A DNA stretch of 64,000 nt from Alviniconcha marisindica (taxonomy: Eukaryota > Mollusca > Gastropoda > Provannidae): contig JABMCL010001079.1 of the NCBI GenBank assembly GCA_018857735.1, positions 183,501 to 247,500 on the forward strand, read 5' to 3'. Positions within the stretch are counted from its first letter, which is position 1, and each line of letters begins with the position of its first letter. The notes below the pieces were generated by a model, which saw only the letters and a list, made by a program, of their open reading frames with translations, searched no databases and was not told the origin of the DNA. The position numbers and the translations under genes were made by a program. Shown piece by piece: positions 31,826 to 44,822 of this stretch.

Positions 31826-34800
31826 TGCGTGCATGCATGCCTGTCTTCCCATTCCTAACCAGCAAAATGAATACAGAAAGATACATGTGTGTGGGTTCAT
31901 GATGTTTTTACTGATCACAAACATTACATACAGACCATACATGTATACTGGTCAACCAGTTATACTATCAGTCAATGTTCACTGTTACTGTGTGCACATA
32001 CATATATTTCAGTAGGTACTATGTACTGGGGGGGGAATGTAGCATTGTATACTTTTCCTGGCCGGGAAAAACAGAAAAACACAATGTGTTGCTAGGGAAT
32101 TTTCAGATTTGTGCAGGTAGTTTGTACAAAATGTATGAAGTTAAAGATCAAAGTTTTTGGTGTAAATTTAGTGGATACAGTGTGCTAGCAATTTGAACAA
32201 ACTATGAACTACAACCAAGTTCATGAATTGAATGTGTAGATACATACATGCACAAATCATACACAAAACAAGTTCAAGTATGGTTGTTTTACTGCATACA
32301 TGCATCTTTTTCTCAGTTTTCTCATAACAATGAAAATGTCCTGTATTTTATTTTGAATTGTGCACTGTAATGACCTGTTAGTATAACAGTGTCAGGTCAT
32401 AAAGTCTGTATTGTTTGAGTGTCAGCATCGATTGCAGGTTACACATTGCCTGCTTGAGCTGTTCCGGCAGTAAACACAAGGTCCATGGATTTATTATTTT
32501 CATTGAAAACTGTTTTTCATCCTGATGTAAAAAGTCTGATTACAAATATATATATGTGAAAATATGAATAGATCAAATCCAGTACACCCTGGCGGGCTAT
32601 GGTTGTGAATCATTGCACAGTCAAACCAGTCTGGCTCAATGATTGACCTAGGATCTAGGTCCCGTTCGATCCTCAGCTGACATCCTTGGGTCTTGTAATA
32701 CACTGACACCATATGTGATATTTTACAGCAGGTGCATTTCATGTACCATTTCCAAGCATCATTTCATCTGACTGCCCAGCACTGTTGTTGATGTAGACTT
32801 GCTCTTGCTGACCAAACATCTTCAGCAACCACATTGCTAGTCAGCTGCAGCAGGTTTGACTCTGTTGACTCACTTGACTGAACAAGCAGTATAAATCATT
32901 AAATGACTGCTTTCCCTGCCAAAGTCTACTGGTGCTTGTGCAATTTCTTTACAAGAATAACAGCATGCTGCAGCAGTCAAAGAAAGAAGAAAAAGAAAAA
33001 AAAGTAAGGTCTTGTGATATATCAAGATACAAGTAAAACTCTAACCAGAATACAGAATACAAAATCTTTATTGTCTATGAATAACATAGAAATTTGCGGT
33101 ACGACTGCATAAAACTAAAAGAGACCAGTAAAATAACACACAGTATAATACATAAACATAAGTAAACATAATTATATTGTAAAACACAGAGTACTTTATC
33201 ATTGAGTCTGTAGGGCACACACACATCCAAAACACCTAGTCTTAGCCTTCATCTAGTATACCATACTTTGGAATAGTGATGAGGGTTAATCAGAATGAAA
33301 AATAGAGGAGTTCCCGCATAAAGTGTACCAAGCTGGGAACATCGGCCACAGAGGCTGGCAGGGAGTTCCATGTGGGGATAACACAGGGAAAGAAGTTGTG
33401 CTTGAATCAAAGTAGTCCTAGCAGAGATCCGCCTGAACTTTAGGGAGTGAAGGGATCTGGTTGCGGAGGAGGATGGCTGAAGGTAGAGCTGAGGGTTGAT
33501 TTCAGTCTGGTGGTTAATGATCTTCCACAACATGGCAAGTTGGTTTTTCGTCTGTCATGACCGGAGGGTGTCCCATTGAAGATACTGACAAGAAGTGAAA
33601 CGGTCAACTGTTGACTATTATATATATATATATATAAATACTACTCCTGTTGTGGAATTTGTTCATGACCAATCTTGCAGACCTCCTTAGTGGCCTCCAC
33701 TGGACAAGATCTAGTGTGTGAAAAAGTAAAAATGTTTGACACAGGCGGAAGAGGAATTTGAGTCACTGTATGTTTGCTTGTGTTAGGGTGGGAGGGGGTG
33801 CTATGATTGGCAGGGAGATGGGTCCTGTGGGTATTAAGTTTCCAAGTGTATTGCAGGTCAGCATGATTAAACTTAATGTCAAGCGTTGAGGACAAAAATA
33901 CTGGTATTATTGGTAATACTATTGTATTACTGTATTGTTATTAATGGTTTGTCAGGTTTGTATTGCACACATTCAGTTTCCTTGCCCATTATATAATAAC
34001 AGTGTCCCCCATTGCTTTCTGTTTTTGTTCCACCTTAGTGAATGGTCATAAGTAGGGTGAAAAATCAGTGTGAAAACCAGATGAGCTTAGGCCTTAAAAT
34101 TGGCCTGTGGCTGTTTAAGCTTTAGCTGTAGTGGACAACAAGAGACAAACCCCATCAGACCAGTGCAGTAGGCTGCTTTAATATTAAAAGATTCTGGAAG
34201 TGTTCAGTAGTATAGTCATGGCAACAGTTACTAATGTGTCTGCCAGCTGTTATTCAACTATGCCCCTTTGTTAATGAGATAAAGCTATAGGAGTCTTACT
34301 TTCCCAGCAGACACCAGATGGCTGGTAGTCGGCTGCTAGCAGTTTGTGTAGCTGTAGGTGGGTCAGGTTTGGTTTGAGGTGGCTGGTTCAACAGTTATTA
34401 AATTCCTTAGCTACTTTTGTTATCAAGATGGGACCAAAACTAATGAAAAGAGTAGCTGATTTTCTAGTGTAATAACCCCATGTTTTATGTGGCTTTATCT
34501 GTTAATGCATGAAATTTACATCCATCAACACATTAACGAAAGAAACGGTATGTTACTGCATACTTGCATGCTCAAAAGTAGATTTAATGACAGTACAACA
34601 CACATTTAACCTAGCCTCAGGGGAAGGTGTGGGTCTGCCCTCCTCTTAAAGGAACTGGCCTTCTCAAAACATGTTTTGGCCAACAGGTGCAACTGCAAGA
34701 GATTGAAATAAACACTGAAAATCAAGGATTTTGTTTTTAAATTCTCCCTTATTTATATATTCAGTTTATAATCCGAGTTTTGCCAGTAATGACTGGCTAC

Positions 34801-36226
34801 ACAACAGAAGCAAGTGTTCTAGCTCACCATGTTGCCATGTACTGCGTCTTTGATGCTGGACACAAATGAACGCTCCCATTGACTAGGGAACAACATCAAC
34901 ATGCCCTCAGGTAGCTATTAGGCCAGGTGTAACACCTGACTGTTTTAGTTTTGCTATTTGTCACTGGGACAGGTAATAATGATAATGGATATTTTTGGCA
35001 CCCAATCTCAGACAAGCCCATGTTTGTTTGTTTTTTAAAGCACCAGGGATTTAAAAAAAATAAAAATGGGGTGGGGTGAATGTAATGTACATAATATTTA
35101 TACAGCTACACTATCATAATATATATCAGTAGGATTCCAAATTGAAAATCAACACATCATTTTAAAACAAAATCCATGATTTAGTTTTGGTTTTGACCTC
35201 TTTTACCTGTTGAGAGAGGGCAGCCTTATTGGATAAAATGTATTTTGAGAAGGCTAGTTCCTTTAAAACCACTTCAGCACAGTTGGAATGATTTTTGCTC
35301 TGTCATGCTGCATAGCAATTTGGGCTATTTTGCTGTTTCATTCATTGTGGAGTTTTTGGATTTTAACATCCCATCAAGGGCATAGGGTCACCTCAGTGGT
35401 GAGCAAAGTCACCAGACCTGCACAGTGTCTATAACCATGGAGCAACCCTGGAAAAGGTGAAACCCAAACCTGGTTTTCAGCCCACGGCCATGGGTGGGTT
35501 GTTTTACCAAACCAGTTTGGTGGTCTGGCTAGGGGTAGACTGTGCAGGATGTACACAGCCAGTGATATAGGGAGCCCCCCAAGTGTGCTTGCATGAGTGA
35601 CTGCCAGGTGGCGTGGGCTGTATACCCTGCCTGTTCATCTGTCACTAGTGTGTGAGCACACCCAAAGACCCAAAATTGCCAGGAGTTGATCATTGTGTGG
35701 TGGTGCACAGCTGTTTCAGACCTGCATTGCCCGGGTATTGTGACTGGTATTCAGTTTAGGGGTGAAATGTACTGTCATAATTTCAGTGAACATTGTTGGC
35801 AGCTACATGCTACTTGTGTGTGGGCCTGAACATCGCATGTCTACTTGTTTTGTATCGGAAACCATCTCACTGAGTGTGTTACGTGATACCTTGTTTGCAT
35901 TTCTTGTTAACAGCATTCACTCCCCCCCCCAATTTTTTAAAATCATTTCTTTTTATTCAGCAAGGATATTCAAAGAGACAGTGGTTTTGGGGATACATGG
36001 ACTTTCACATTCAGTTTTGAATTGTGAACTTCGGTATGGTGGTAATTCTGCAAACATCATTACTGATCTGCCTATATGCTTGAATTGTGTTCCTGGAGAA
36101 AAAGACTGTAAGTGAACAGAGAGAGACAAGGGACTTTCAGAGCCTGAGGTAGGTTGCTTATTGTTTACACCAAATGTGAGCAGTTTGCTTCTTCATATAA
36201 CTATTGAATAACCACAACAAAGCCCA

Positions 36227-36257
<31 letters not shown>

Positions 36258-36734
36258 GAGAGATTAGTTACTTTTGTCCTGCCTGGCAGGTGGCTACCAA
36301 AAACAGTGAACAGCTGGAATGTATTTAAACCATTTTAACAGGAAAAGAAACACACACTATGCATGAGTTACTACTGGCATACCCTTCCCCCCATCTCTGC
36401 CACACTTGGTTATGCCATAGCCTTGAAAACAGACCAGTAAGAGTCCATTTTCAGTCTATGCATGACAGATTGGGGGAGCTGAGACTGTGCTAGGGACATG
36501 TGTGATGCTGGACATGCAGCTGTCACCGCTCGGCCTCCGGAAATGTGGCGCTTGAAACAGTGAAAGACATGACACGAATCAGATAATGGGTTTTTTTCAT
36601 GGGCAGACATCTTGTTTTATTGGACTGGTACTGTGGTAGTAGTATTTTTTAACCATAGTCTGATCATACTTAGGTGGTAGCTTGATTTCACACTGAAACT
36701 AGACACCAGGCTCATGAATAGAAGTTCATGTGTA

Positions 36735-36794
<60 letters not shown>

Positions 36795-38293
36795 GAAGAA
36801 TGGAAAAGGGGTGTGTTAAAATTGTGTGTGTGTGAGACAGAGGAATATTTCGGTCCCACAAATTTTGTAAATTTGTAACTAATATGTTTTTGTTGTTGTT
36901 TTTGATGGCTTTGTCTGTTTACCTTTTTGGGTATTTTTGGTCTAATCCCTTCAGTTACACAACTTGATTTGTGTCTGAACAAGAAGTAGGATAGTATCAG
37001 TGTGTAAAAGAAGAAGAAAATATTGAGGTGGTGTGTGTGTGTAAGTGGTGTGTAATTGAGGGAGGGAGAGATTGAGTTTGTTCAAAAAAGGCATTTTATT
37101 ATTTTCCAGCACCCTAAATTTCTTTTTGTCAGAGGCCAGTTTACCCTTTTGAATATTTTAGTCCAGCCCAATACATACTGACAAGCTTGCTAAGTTGCTT
37201 CATTGACTGCAGCTGAGAGAGGATTCCCAAGAGAGATGCTACCTGGGCAGGTTGATGTATGTGACAAATAGTTAGTAAATATTTCATTTTGCCTGTCTCT
37301 GTCAGTGTCACTAAAAAGACACTTTTTTTTAATGGCAAAATTACAGATTTTAAAGGAGACTATACAGGTCTGGTATTGGTTTATGTTGTTTCCACATATC
37401 AAAGGATATAGTGTCAAGTTTTGTCATTTAGATTTGAATTATTCAGTTGGTTTGCATTTGATTTGCAGGTTGGATTGATTTTATTGTTTGTTGAATTTTT
37501 TTCATTTATTTTTTTCTTCTTCTGCACATTCACTGTTTGATTTGATTTTACTTGCATTGTGTTATATTATACTTCAAAATTGCAAAAATAGTTCTTGATT
37601 GATGACTTCATTGCGCACATGTGTGTTTGTGTCAAAGATGAGTGTATATTTGTAGGTGCAGTTAAACAAAAGTGTGTTCTGTGTATTTTAGGGAAGTTAC
37701 TTCAAATTGTAGGCTAACTGCACACTGTGTAATAGTTAAACCTGGTGACAGGTGAGGGTTTGTTTTTGTTTTTAGCTTAAAATATATTGATACCAGAGGC
37801 TTCAGGCTGCCTGGTGACCAAACTGTACTGGATTGACTGGGTGAACTAAATCGATCACTGCATACAGCTTGCTGTTGAACTGTATGAACCCTGTGCAATT
37901 GTTGCAGCACATGGGCACCCATATGTACACTGCCAAGCTAATCTTGTTCAGGCTGGCAGAAGGTTACAAATGGTCATTTGGCTGTCTTCTTTAGGAATAC
38001 CTGTATGTAATGTATGTTCCACTTCATCTTTTTGAGTTGGTTTTATTTTCATTGTACCAGTAGTTCACTCATGGCAGGGTGCCTTCCACAATAGCAAAGC
38101 TTTTTTGTTTGTTTTTCCCTGGTCGCCTCTAGCATGCAAGGGAAAGCCATACAGTCTGATAAAGGATTGTTTGGTCCAACTGGGGGACTTGGTAATGTGG
38201 TGACTGTCAAAGGGTGCTGGTGATTTATGGCATTTGTAGGGTACTCAGTCTTACTCTTCTTGTCCTCTGGCCACATGATCAGTTTATGGTTTT

Positions 38294-38364
<71 letters not shown>

Positions 38365-40898
38365 GGGTGTCTTTAGATATATATCAAACAACAAATAGTA
38401 GACCCTGTATGATAGATATATTGATGATATACACTCTGCAATAAGGACAAGCTATTTTGGGGGAAGGATTGGATAGTGTGTTTTGTTGTACATAGGTATG
38501 GAGGCTTAAGATAACTTTTAAGATCATGAATTTATTAACTGGTATTGGATTTGCCCTGTTCCTTTATGTTTGAGTGGGTAAGCAGGTGTGTGTGTGTTGT
38601 TTGTACATTATACATATGTTGTTTAGGATGATTGTAGGAGAGTGCTTGTGCTGTATTGTGTTTATGCAAACAAATTGCTTTGTCATGATGGAACAGATTA
38701 GGACCGTAATGTGCTGAAGAAAACTGGGTGCCTTGATGCCTGTTTTATGAACTGAGGTGGCCCGATGGCCAGGTTCTGCATGATTGCTTACCGTTTAATT
38801 TTTATAATTTTTATGCACAGCTTGGGTTTTTCATAGATATATACATTGTGTATATGCCCTGGTTGGAAGGAAAACTGAACAGAGCTGTCACTCACTCCAA
38901 AATTTAGTTTGACTATTTAAAGCTTTGAGGTTGACCTGTGAGGATGTATTGCCCCTGTCCTTGTTTCAGCATTATATGCATTTACATGGCTAAGATGCAG
39001 CCATTTGCAGTCAAATAGTGATTTGAATTGACTTGCACTTTGATGGGTAAATGGTCTCAGTTGCATACCAATACACATATAAATCAGTGTTAAAATTCTA
39101 GAATCTGTTGATCCAGAGCCTTCCAGTCACCATTTTCTGAACACAGTGCTTAAAAAAAAAAAAAAAAAAAAAAATAGCCTGTTACTTTTTGCTGACATCA
39201 GTCTGTTTCTTATGAGGTTGTTTGTGATTTGTGTGCTCCTTGATCTAATCAGAAAATCAAGTTCAGTTGATTGAATTCCTGTGATGTAATAACACATGGC
39301 TGTTATCTTGCTACCAGTTGGTTGAACAGGATAAGCAGTGAAAACTAGTCTGTTTATAATATCAGTGTCTCTGTCTGTTCCAGTATCGATACTGAGGAGA
39401 ATAATTGTAATGGCATGGCAGTACGTTTTTTTGGTACAATGAGAGAAGTACTTGCATGTTTTTTGTTTTGTTTTTTAGTTTGTTTTTAATCTCAGTTTGT
39501 TTTTAATCTCATTCCAATGCTTGGCTTTTTATTTTGTTGATGGAGACACTTGTGACCAAAATGGCAGCGTTATGTGTGGTTTTATTTATTGTATATTTGG
39601 ATGATGTGATTGATAATGATTGGTCTCATCTATAATATAACTATGCCTTGTTAAGCAGAATTCCCTCTCTGCTTTTACCGAGAGCTAAGTAGGGTGTTAC
39701 ACTGGGACGCATGTAATTGCTCACCTACAGAGAGGTTGTTCCCTAGCTTGGAGGTGGAGTCTGCTGCATAGGTTTGTTTTTGCTCAGGAGAATGATTTTT
39801 CTTTTTGGTGACGGTAACGGGGAGATGTTCAGTTTAGAGAGATTTTGTGGCAGAGCTCAGGAGCTGTGTGAACGTTGAGGCGGCCTTACGGTCTGTGGAT
39901 GTAAAGCAACGTTAGAAGAAGACATTTGTGTGCGAAGGATCGGGTGCTTAGAGTAAGACTGATGCACATTTTTAATTGAAAGCAAAGGAAGTACATGTAA
40001 CAGTAAACTGTTTATACATTGTTTGCCAGTCCCCTTCAAACATAGGATGTCGGTGTCACGTGTGTCCTGAGCGGTGGATCAGGCTTTTGCTGATAACTGG
40101 ATGATTTCTTTTTAATAGTAATAATAATTAAACTGTTTATATGCATTGTGCTAGTGTGGTACATACACGTATTTAAACTGACCTAGAAGCATTGACTGAT
40201 TGCGTATACATGTGTGCTTAAAGTTTTCCTGTTTGAGGAATAAATGTGTAACAGACAAAGGGTGTTCTGAGTGTAAATTGAACTGAAAAAACATTTTCAG
40301 TTTCTTTTGGTGATGAAGCTATACTGTATAAACTTCCTCGTGAGTGGTAGATAGGCATGTGCATGAAGTAAGTATTTTTATCATCATTCAGCTCATTTCA
40401 CTGTGTCTGAGATCATGTTTGTGTCAGGAGTGGTTTCTGATACTAACACTCTTCTTCTTCTTCTGTTGATCATCCACCATCGTCTTGTTGACGATTCTGA
40501 TGACAGTCTAGGGGGTTCTGCATGAATTCTTGTCATTCTGCAAGAATGCTTCTGTCATGTATGTTAGTTGTTAATTGTTACTAGCATAGTCTTTAGGAAC
40601 CTGAGGGCAGTACTGCAAAAGCACCTTCACCTAGTTGCTCAAGATGGTTAGAAAAATCGCCAGGGGAGCCACTACCAAAAACCCAGGGTAGAAAAGCCTC
40701 TGGGCAAGTCATGTTCCAAAACGATTACTGTCTACTGCCCTGATGATTTCCCTAAAATTATCATTGAACTTTTGGATCATCAGATAAGAAATAGAGCAGC
40801 GTCATCTGCAGTGCAGGGTCGTCAGCATTGAATGTGGCTAAAAATGCACATGTGAAACTGAGTTTGAAATGGAAGTGGTTTGTGTGTGTGTGTGTGTG

Positions 40899-40934
<36 letters not shown>

Positions 40935-43900
40935 CATGTTATGGGGCAGGCTGGGAATAATTCCTTTGGGCCAGTGGATTTTCCTGTTCACTAACCTGGC
41001 AGGCCAGTGAAGGTTTTGGGGGATACTGTGAGTCTTGTAGCATTGTACATTGTGGATGGCAACATGGTGCCGTCTGTCTGGTTATCATCACTGTTTTTAT
41101 CAGCTGCAGTCTTTCACTTTGTTGATTATCATGATATGGTAATATATGAAGCACTGTTTTTTAAGCCATTTTTGTGTGACCAGCAGTACATTCTCTTCTG
41201 TTGGCATCAGCAAGAAAAATATATAAATACATCCTTCAGTAGTTCTGAGATATGAGAATCCTCACCCAGTAATTTGAAATACTTAAGAATATCCATCAGA
41301 TGATACGAAATTGTGCGGTTTTGATAGAATAAAATCCTCCAAAATCCTGTCATGATGCCTACAAATAGATTATTAAGGGATTTCACTTCAGACTTTTTTT
41401 GTGCTATCACAGTTTCATGTTTGAGTTTTTGTGGATGCTGCATAGTAAATAAATGATGGGGTACCATAAACACAGAAATTAAGGTCCCCTTGCTTAGAAG
41501 TGAAAGTAGAGAATGAACTGAGATTCTCTTCTGGCTGGAGTAGGTCAGAATATGGCTTTGCATGCTTCACCTACTGCCAGGAATTCCAGCTTATGTTGCA
41601 TCATTGTTTGCCAGTCCCCTTCAAACATAGGATGTCGGTGTCACGTGTGTCCTGAGCGGTGGATCAGGCTTTTGCTGATAACTAGATTTCTTTTTAATAG
41701 TAATAATAATTATTAAAGTATTTCTGTGGTGCAGAATCTTTTCCAGAGAGCCTATTCTAAGTGCATACATGCACACCGGATATGACATTTGCAGTTGATT
41801 AGGTGCTGAACATCAAGTAAACATGCAGTTGCTTGTATTTGTTTGAGAATATAAAAAGATAAGAAAAAAGCAGCAACAACAAAAAAGCATATGACAAAGA
41901 GTGCATGATGATGGTTCAAAGTGTCCATGGATTGTATTGACACTTGTGTATTTTGTGCAGGAGGTGGTCATTAGGACCGGCATGGAAGCCAGTGGTGGTG
42001 ACACAGCAGCCGACAGGTGTGAGTCCCAGATGTCATCCTTGTCAGAGAGCAAGGACATCTGCCGGATCTGCCACTGTGAAGGGGAGGAAGGCAACAAACT
42101 GATTTCCGCTTGTCTGTGCTTGGGCTCCCTCCGATTTGTCCACCTGCGCTGCCTCCAGAAGTGGATCAAGAGCTCAGAGAAAGTCTCCTGCGAGTTATGC
42201 CGCTTTGAATACATCATGACCACCAAGACCAAACCTTTCACAGAGGTAAGGTGTGTGTGTGTGTGTGTATGTGGTGTGTGTACTTGTGTGTGTGTGTGTG
42301 TGTGTGCACACACGCACATGCACATGTGTGTCAAACGGATGCAGCTGAAGTTTTCAGTACTCTTCCTTAATTATATCAGGACACGGTCCCATTCTCAAAG
42401 CTCACAACAATCAGTTTAAGTATTGGATGTACATTTTATTCAGTGCATTAACTAGCTCTGTTACAATATTATTTAAGGCTGGTTTCAAAGGGATGTATAA
42501 TGCACTGATTTTTAGACTTGTCACTGCAGATTTGTCTTTTGGGGCATTCCCGTTTCCTGTCCCTTCTGACAATAAGCAGGTGATTTTGATGTGGAGGTAT
42601 AAATTCCAAAGCATCGTTCATGCTGGAGTTACATAGGATTCAAAATGCCTCTATGTTTTTGAAGGATGAGTTTTCAGCAGGAAAGTTCTGGTTGGGACAA
42701 GTGTAGAAAACACACACATACATGTATGCACACGCACCCTCCCCCCCCCCCCCCCCCCCCCCACCCCCCTCCCCATCCCCACACACATACTTATGCATAC
42801 TCACATCACAGAAGCCTTGTTAAGTTGTTCTGTGGATGATAGAGTGTAATATTGCTTTATTAGATGGACTGTTCTTCTTCGTAACTGGAGCAATATAAGT
42901 AACTGTTGCTTCAGTGGTTTGTTTTTGTTTAGTGCAATTGCTGTCAAAAGGAAAGCGTAAGATTAAGAAAAAGCATTTGTGACTGTCCCATCGCTTGCAT
43001 GCATGTGGTAAAAGATCGGTTCAGAGCGTTTTCAGAGCAGCAACACTTTTTGAGATTGTTGAGGTAATGAGACACTGCAGTGTTGCTGTTTAAATGTGCA
43101 CTACATCAAAGTAACATAGCTGTTTCTGGCACAGGTCTCATCAGTGATGGCATGGTGACAAGTGTTTCACTGTCACAGTGCTTCATCAGGAAGTTTGCTT
43201 CTCATTATGTTCTTAGTCTGGTCTAGTTCACACCATATGTGAATGTTACGCTTGATTAGACAAAGCTGTTTGCTTGAGTGGAAAAGACTAAAACATCATA
43301 CATTGCTATTACTGCTTAGTCAGAATTAATAAATGTGTGCATGAATAATAACAACTTTTGTATAGTGCTATTCTCTGGTGTACACAAATTCACTGCACTT
43401 TACAACATTCTCTGACAGTTTTTATGTTAATGATTAAGTGAGGGGTGGGGGGGGGGGGGGGGGGGGGGAATGTATGAGGGCAGTCTTGATGTCATTATTT
43501 ATGTGTGACATCATTTTCATTATGTAATTACACATATTTTTTTGAAATAAGATGAGTAAAAAATACTCAAGCATATATACTGTTATTAATGTTAATGTAT
43601 ATTTTAGATTCCTTACAGTTGAATTTATTAGGGGGTGGCGTGGGGGGTAGGTACAGTTTATTGTAGGTTACTGCCAGTGTGGTTATGTGTAGTGTGTGTG
43701 TGTGTGTGTTTGGGCATGTGTTTAAAAACAAAAAGGACTGAGATGATTGTTTTTATTAAGCTTGTTCAAGGGAGACAGTAAATTGTGTTTTTCTGTTTTG
43801 AATATTAGTGGTCTGAGCATTTGGCCTACCCCAACCTGTCTCAGAGAATTTCTGTGGAACTGCCACCTACATTTGGGTTTGATAGGCAAGGTACAGTGAC

Positions 43901-44536
43901 TTGGACACAACTGCCTTTGGGAAAAGTGAGCCAGATTTCCTTGCCCTTGGGGGGAAAACTTCTGAACTGGAATGAAGTATCTATACAAAGTAGAGATTAC
44001 AAGAAAAGTAAAGTCCATTTGATGATGATAACTGACAGCCAGGTGGGAGCTCCAGAAAGACAGGTGATGCTGGCAGTAAGTACCTCGGTGTGCATGAGCA
44101 GTTGTGCAGTCATCAAGGATGTCCATCATGTTTGCAGTGGGAGAGGCTGGACATGTCCACAGCAGAGAGGCGGAAAATCATCTGCTCGGTGACATTTCAC
44201 ATCATTGCCATCACCTGTGTCATCTGGTCACTCTACGTGCTGATTGACCGCACCACAGAGGAGGTATCCAACGGCAACCTGGACTGGCCCTTCTGGACCA
44301 AGCTGATCGTGGTGGCCATCGGCTTCACTGGGGGGTTGGTGTTCATGTATGTACAGTGCAAGATGTACATTCAGCTCATACTGCGCTGGCGCTCGTACAA
44401 CAAGGTCATACGCATTGAGAATGTGCCTGAGACAGAGGAGTTCCGCATTAACGCTTTGGCCAAGATCAAGGCCAAGATGGAGGAGGGAGGAGGCATCACA
44501 AATTCTGTGGCCCTGCAAGAGATTGAGTCGTTCTGA
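26974..44536 (+). CDS. MARCHF8: MARCHF1/8-type RING-CH membrane E3 ubiquitin ligase (gene span)
   Basis: Proposed coding exons are 26974-27069, 41961-42245 and 44138-44536, all joined in phase 0, giving 259 residues. Vertebrate MARCHF1/8 ubiquitinate membrane proteins such as MHC II, CD86 and transferrin receptor in endosomes. The RING-CH has the C4HC3 order C66, C69, C83, C85, H93, C96, C109, C112, opening CRICHCEG. Two membrane segments follow (about 141-163 and 183-199) with the family signature WPFWTKL(I/V)VVAIGFTGG between and into TM2. KPFTE|WERLDM joins exons 2 and 3 as in vertebrate KPLRKWEKL. This is probably a single pre-duplication MARCH1/8 gene, so the symbol is approximate. The first exon is the least certain part, and another N-terminal exon could lie in the 15-kb intron. 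Confidence 0.88.
29020..29960 (+). repeat. Degenerate tandem repeat of about 150 bp with GGTCAAGGTCA motifs
   Basis: Six or seven units share TTCTGAACCA, a CAAACTTGGTATGGTGATG phrase, ATCATGAACCAGAGTGT and GGTCAAGGTCA. Copies are much diverged. A related single unit seems present near 13500-13680. This is a repeat family, not coding. Confidence 0.65.
33046..33640 (-). mobile_element. Truncated non-LTR retrotransposon (LINE) 3' end
   Basis: On minus, from about 33610, the translation reads YLQWDTLRS, a stop, then [30 protein letters not shown] and, after a frameshift, [20 protein letters not shown]. These are hallmarks of the region after the RT domain in CR1/L2/Jockey-type elements. A 3'UTR follows, ending AATAAAGATTTTGTATTCTG with a short (TATTCTG)n tail at 33046-33060. 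It is 5' truncated, with one stop and at least one frameshift, so it is inactive. Confidence 0.75.
35340..35760. other. Locally GC-richer segment, unidentified
   Basis: Composition differs from the surrounding AT-rich intron, with many CCA/TGG phrases (for example AACCCTGG, CCACGGCCATGGGTGG). No conserved protein motif or splice-linked frame was seen. It could be part of an unrecognised dispersed repeat. Confidence 0.25.
38299..38361 (+). repeat. (GT)n microsatellite
   Basis: About 31 uninterrupted GT units in the MARCH intron. A similar tract lies at 40878-40933. Confidence 0.95.
40017..40130 (+). repeat. 110-bp direct duplication, copy 1
   Basis: From CATTGTTTGCCAGTCCCCTT to the TAATAATAATTA end, this is nearly identical to 41602-41712. 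The only clear difference is a small indel (ACTGGATGATTTC versus ACTAGATTTC). The (TAATAA)n end suggests a retroposed tail. Confidence 0.9.
41602..41712 (+). repeat. 110-bp direct duplication, copy 2
   Basis: A nearly identical partner of 40017-40130, 1.6 kb downstream and about 250 bp before the MARCH RING exon. Sequence flanking the two copies is different. Confidence 0.9.
41961..42245 (+). CDS. MARCHF8: MARCH RING-CH exon
   Basis: A 95-codon exon between TTTTGTGCAG and GAG|GTAAGG, phase 0 at both ends. It contains the whole RING-CH finger from [13 protein letters not shown] through [17 protein letters not shown] to CELCRFEY, with every zinc ligand present. W100 is the usual E2-contact tryptophan of this domain. 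An in-frame Met (residue 40 of the assembled protein) could serve as an alternative start. Confidence 0.95.
42246..43808 (+). other. MARCHF8: MARCH intron between RING exon and cassette exon
   Basis: It opens directly with a GT-rich microsatellite (42250-42330), and holds a 22-base poly-C (42741-42762), a GCGCTATACAAA-type repeat end (43340-43405, minus) and a 22-base poly-G (43447-43468). Confidence 0.6.
43809..44075 (+). CDS. Candidate MARCH cassette exon (89 codons, phase 0)
   Basis: Between AATATTAG and GCA|GTAAGT lies a 267-nt segment without stops in the MARCH frame. It begins W-S-E-H-L-A-Y-P and ends R-Q-V-M-L-A. Because both ends are phase 0, it could be included between the RING and TM exons without shifting the frame, placing 89 mostly polar residues between RING and membrane. 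It also starts with a Trp codon like the exon it precedes. No homology is recognised; it could be a chance open segment. Confidence 0.45.
44138..44536 (+). CDS. MARCHF8: MARCH two-transmembrane terminal exon
   Basis: After TGTTTGCAG it encodes [20 protein letters not shown]1 (about [17 protein letters not shown]), [21 protein letters not shown]2 (about [17 protein letters not shown]), then a 60-residue cytosolic tail ending EIESF and TGA. Vertebrate MARCH1/8 share this sequence closely up to the CK(M/V)Y(I/V)QL segment after TM2; the tail diverges. Confidence 0.96.
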   Translation, partial: WERLDMSTAERRKIICSVTFHIIAITCVIWSLYVLIDRTTEEVSNGNLDWPFWTKLIVVAIGFTGGLVFMYVQCKMYIQLILRWRSYNKVIRIENVPETEEFRINALAKIKAKMEEGGGITNSVALQEIESF

Positions 44537-44822
44537 TTTTAGTGCTGACTTGAATCTTACTTCATCACGTGGTTGTCTTATTTGCCAGTGTGGTAGCTCA
44601 TTGTGTGTATATGCGTGTGTGTGTGTGTGTATGTATGAGAGTGTGTGTTTGTGTTGCATCTTCTGGCTACCTGGTTTCAAGGAGGAAGGTGACAAAATGA
44701 ATAACACAAAGTAAAGTGTCTTTCCAAAAACAAAGTATTGAAGAAAATTTGAGAACACCATGACTACAAGTACAATCCAAAAAACAAAACAAACAAAAAA
44801 GACGAAAAAACATAGGGAAAAA

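Larger units (their letters stand above)
27070..41960 (+). other. MARCHF8: MARCH large intron, repeat-filled
   Basis: About 14.9 kb without a recognisable conserved exon. It holds TA tracts (27657-27708, 28457-28504, 36737-36790), GT tracts (31789-31835, 38299-38361, 40878-40933), an ACT repeat (28084-28108), a degenerate repeat of about 150 bp (29020-29960), a LINE 3' end (33046-33640), poly-G and poly-A runs, and a 110-bp direct duplication (40017 and 41602). Confidence 0.65.
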
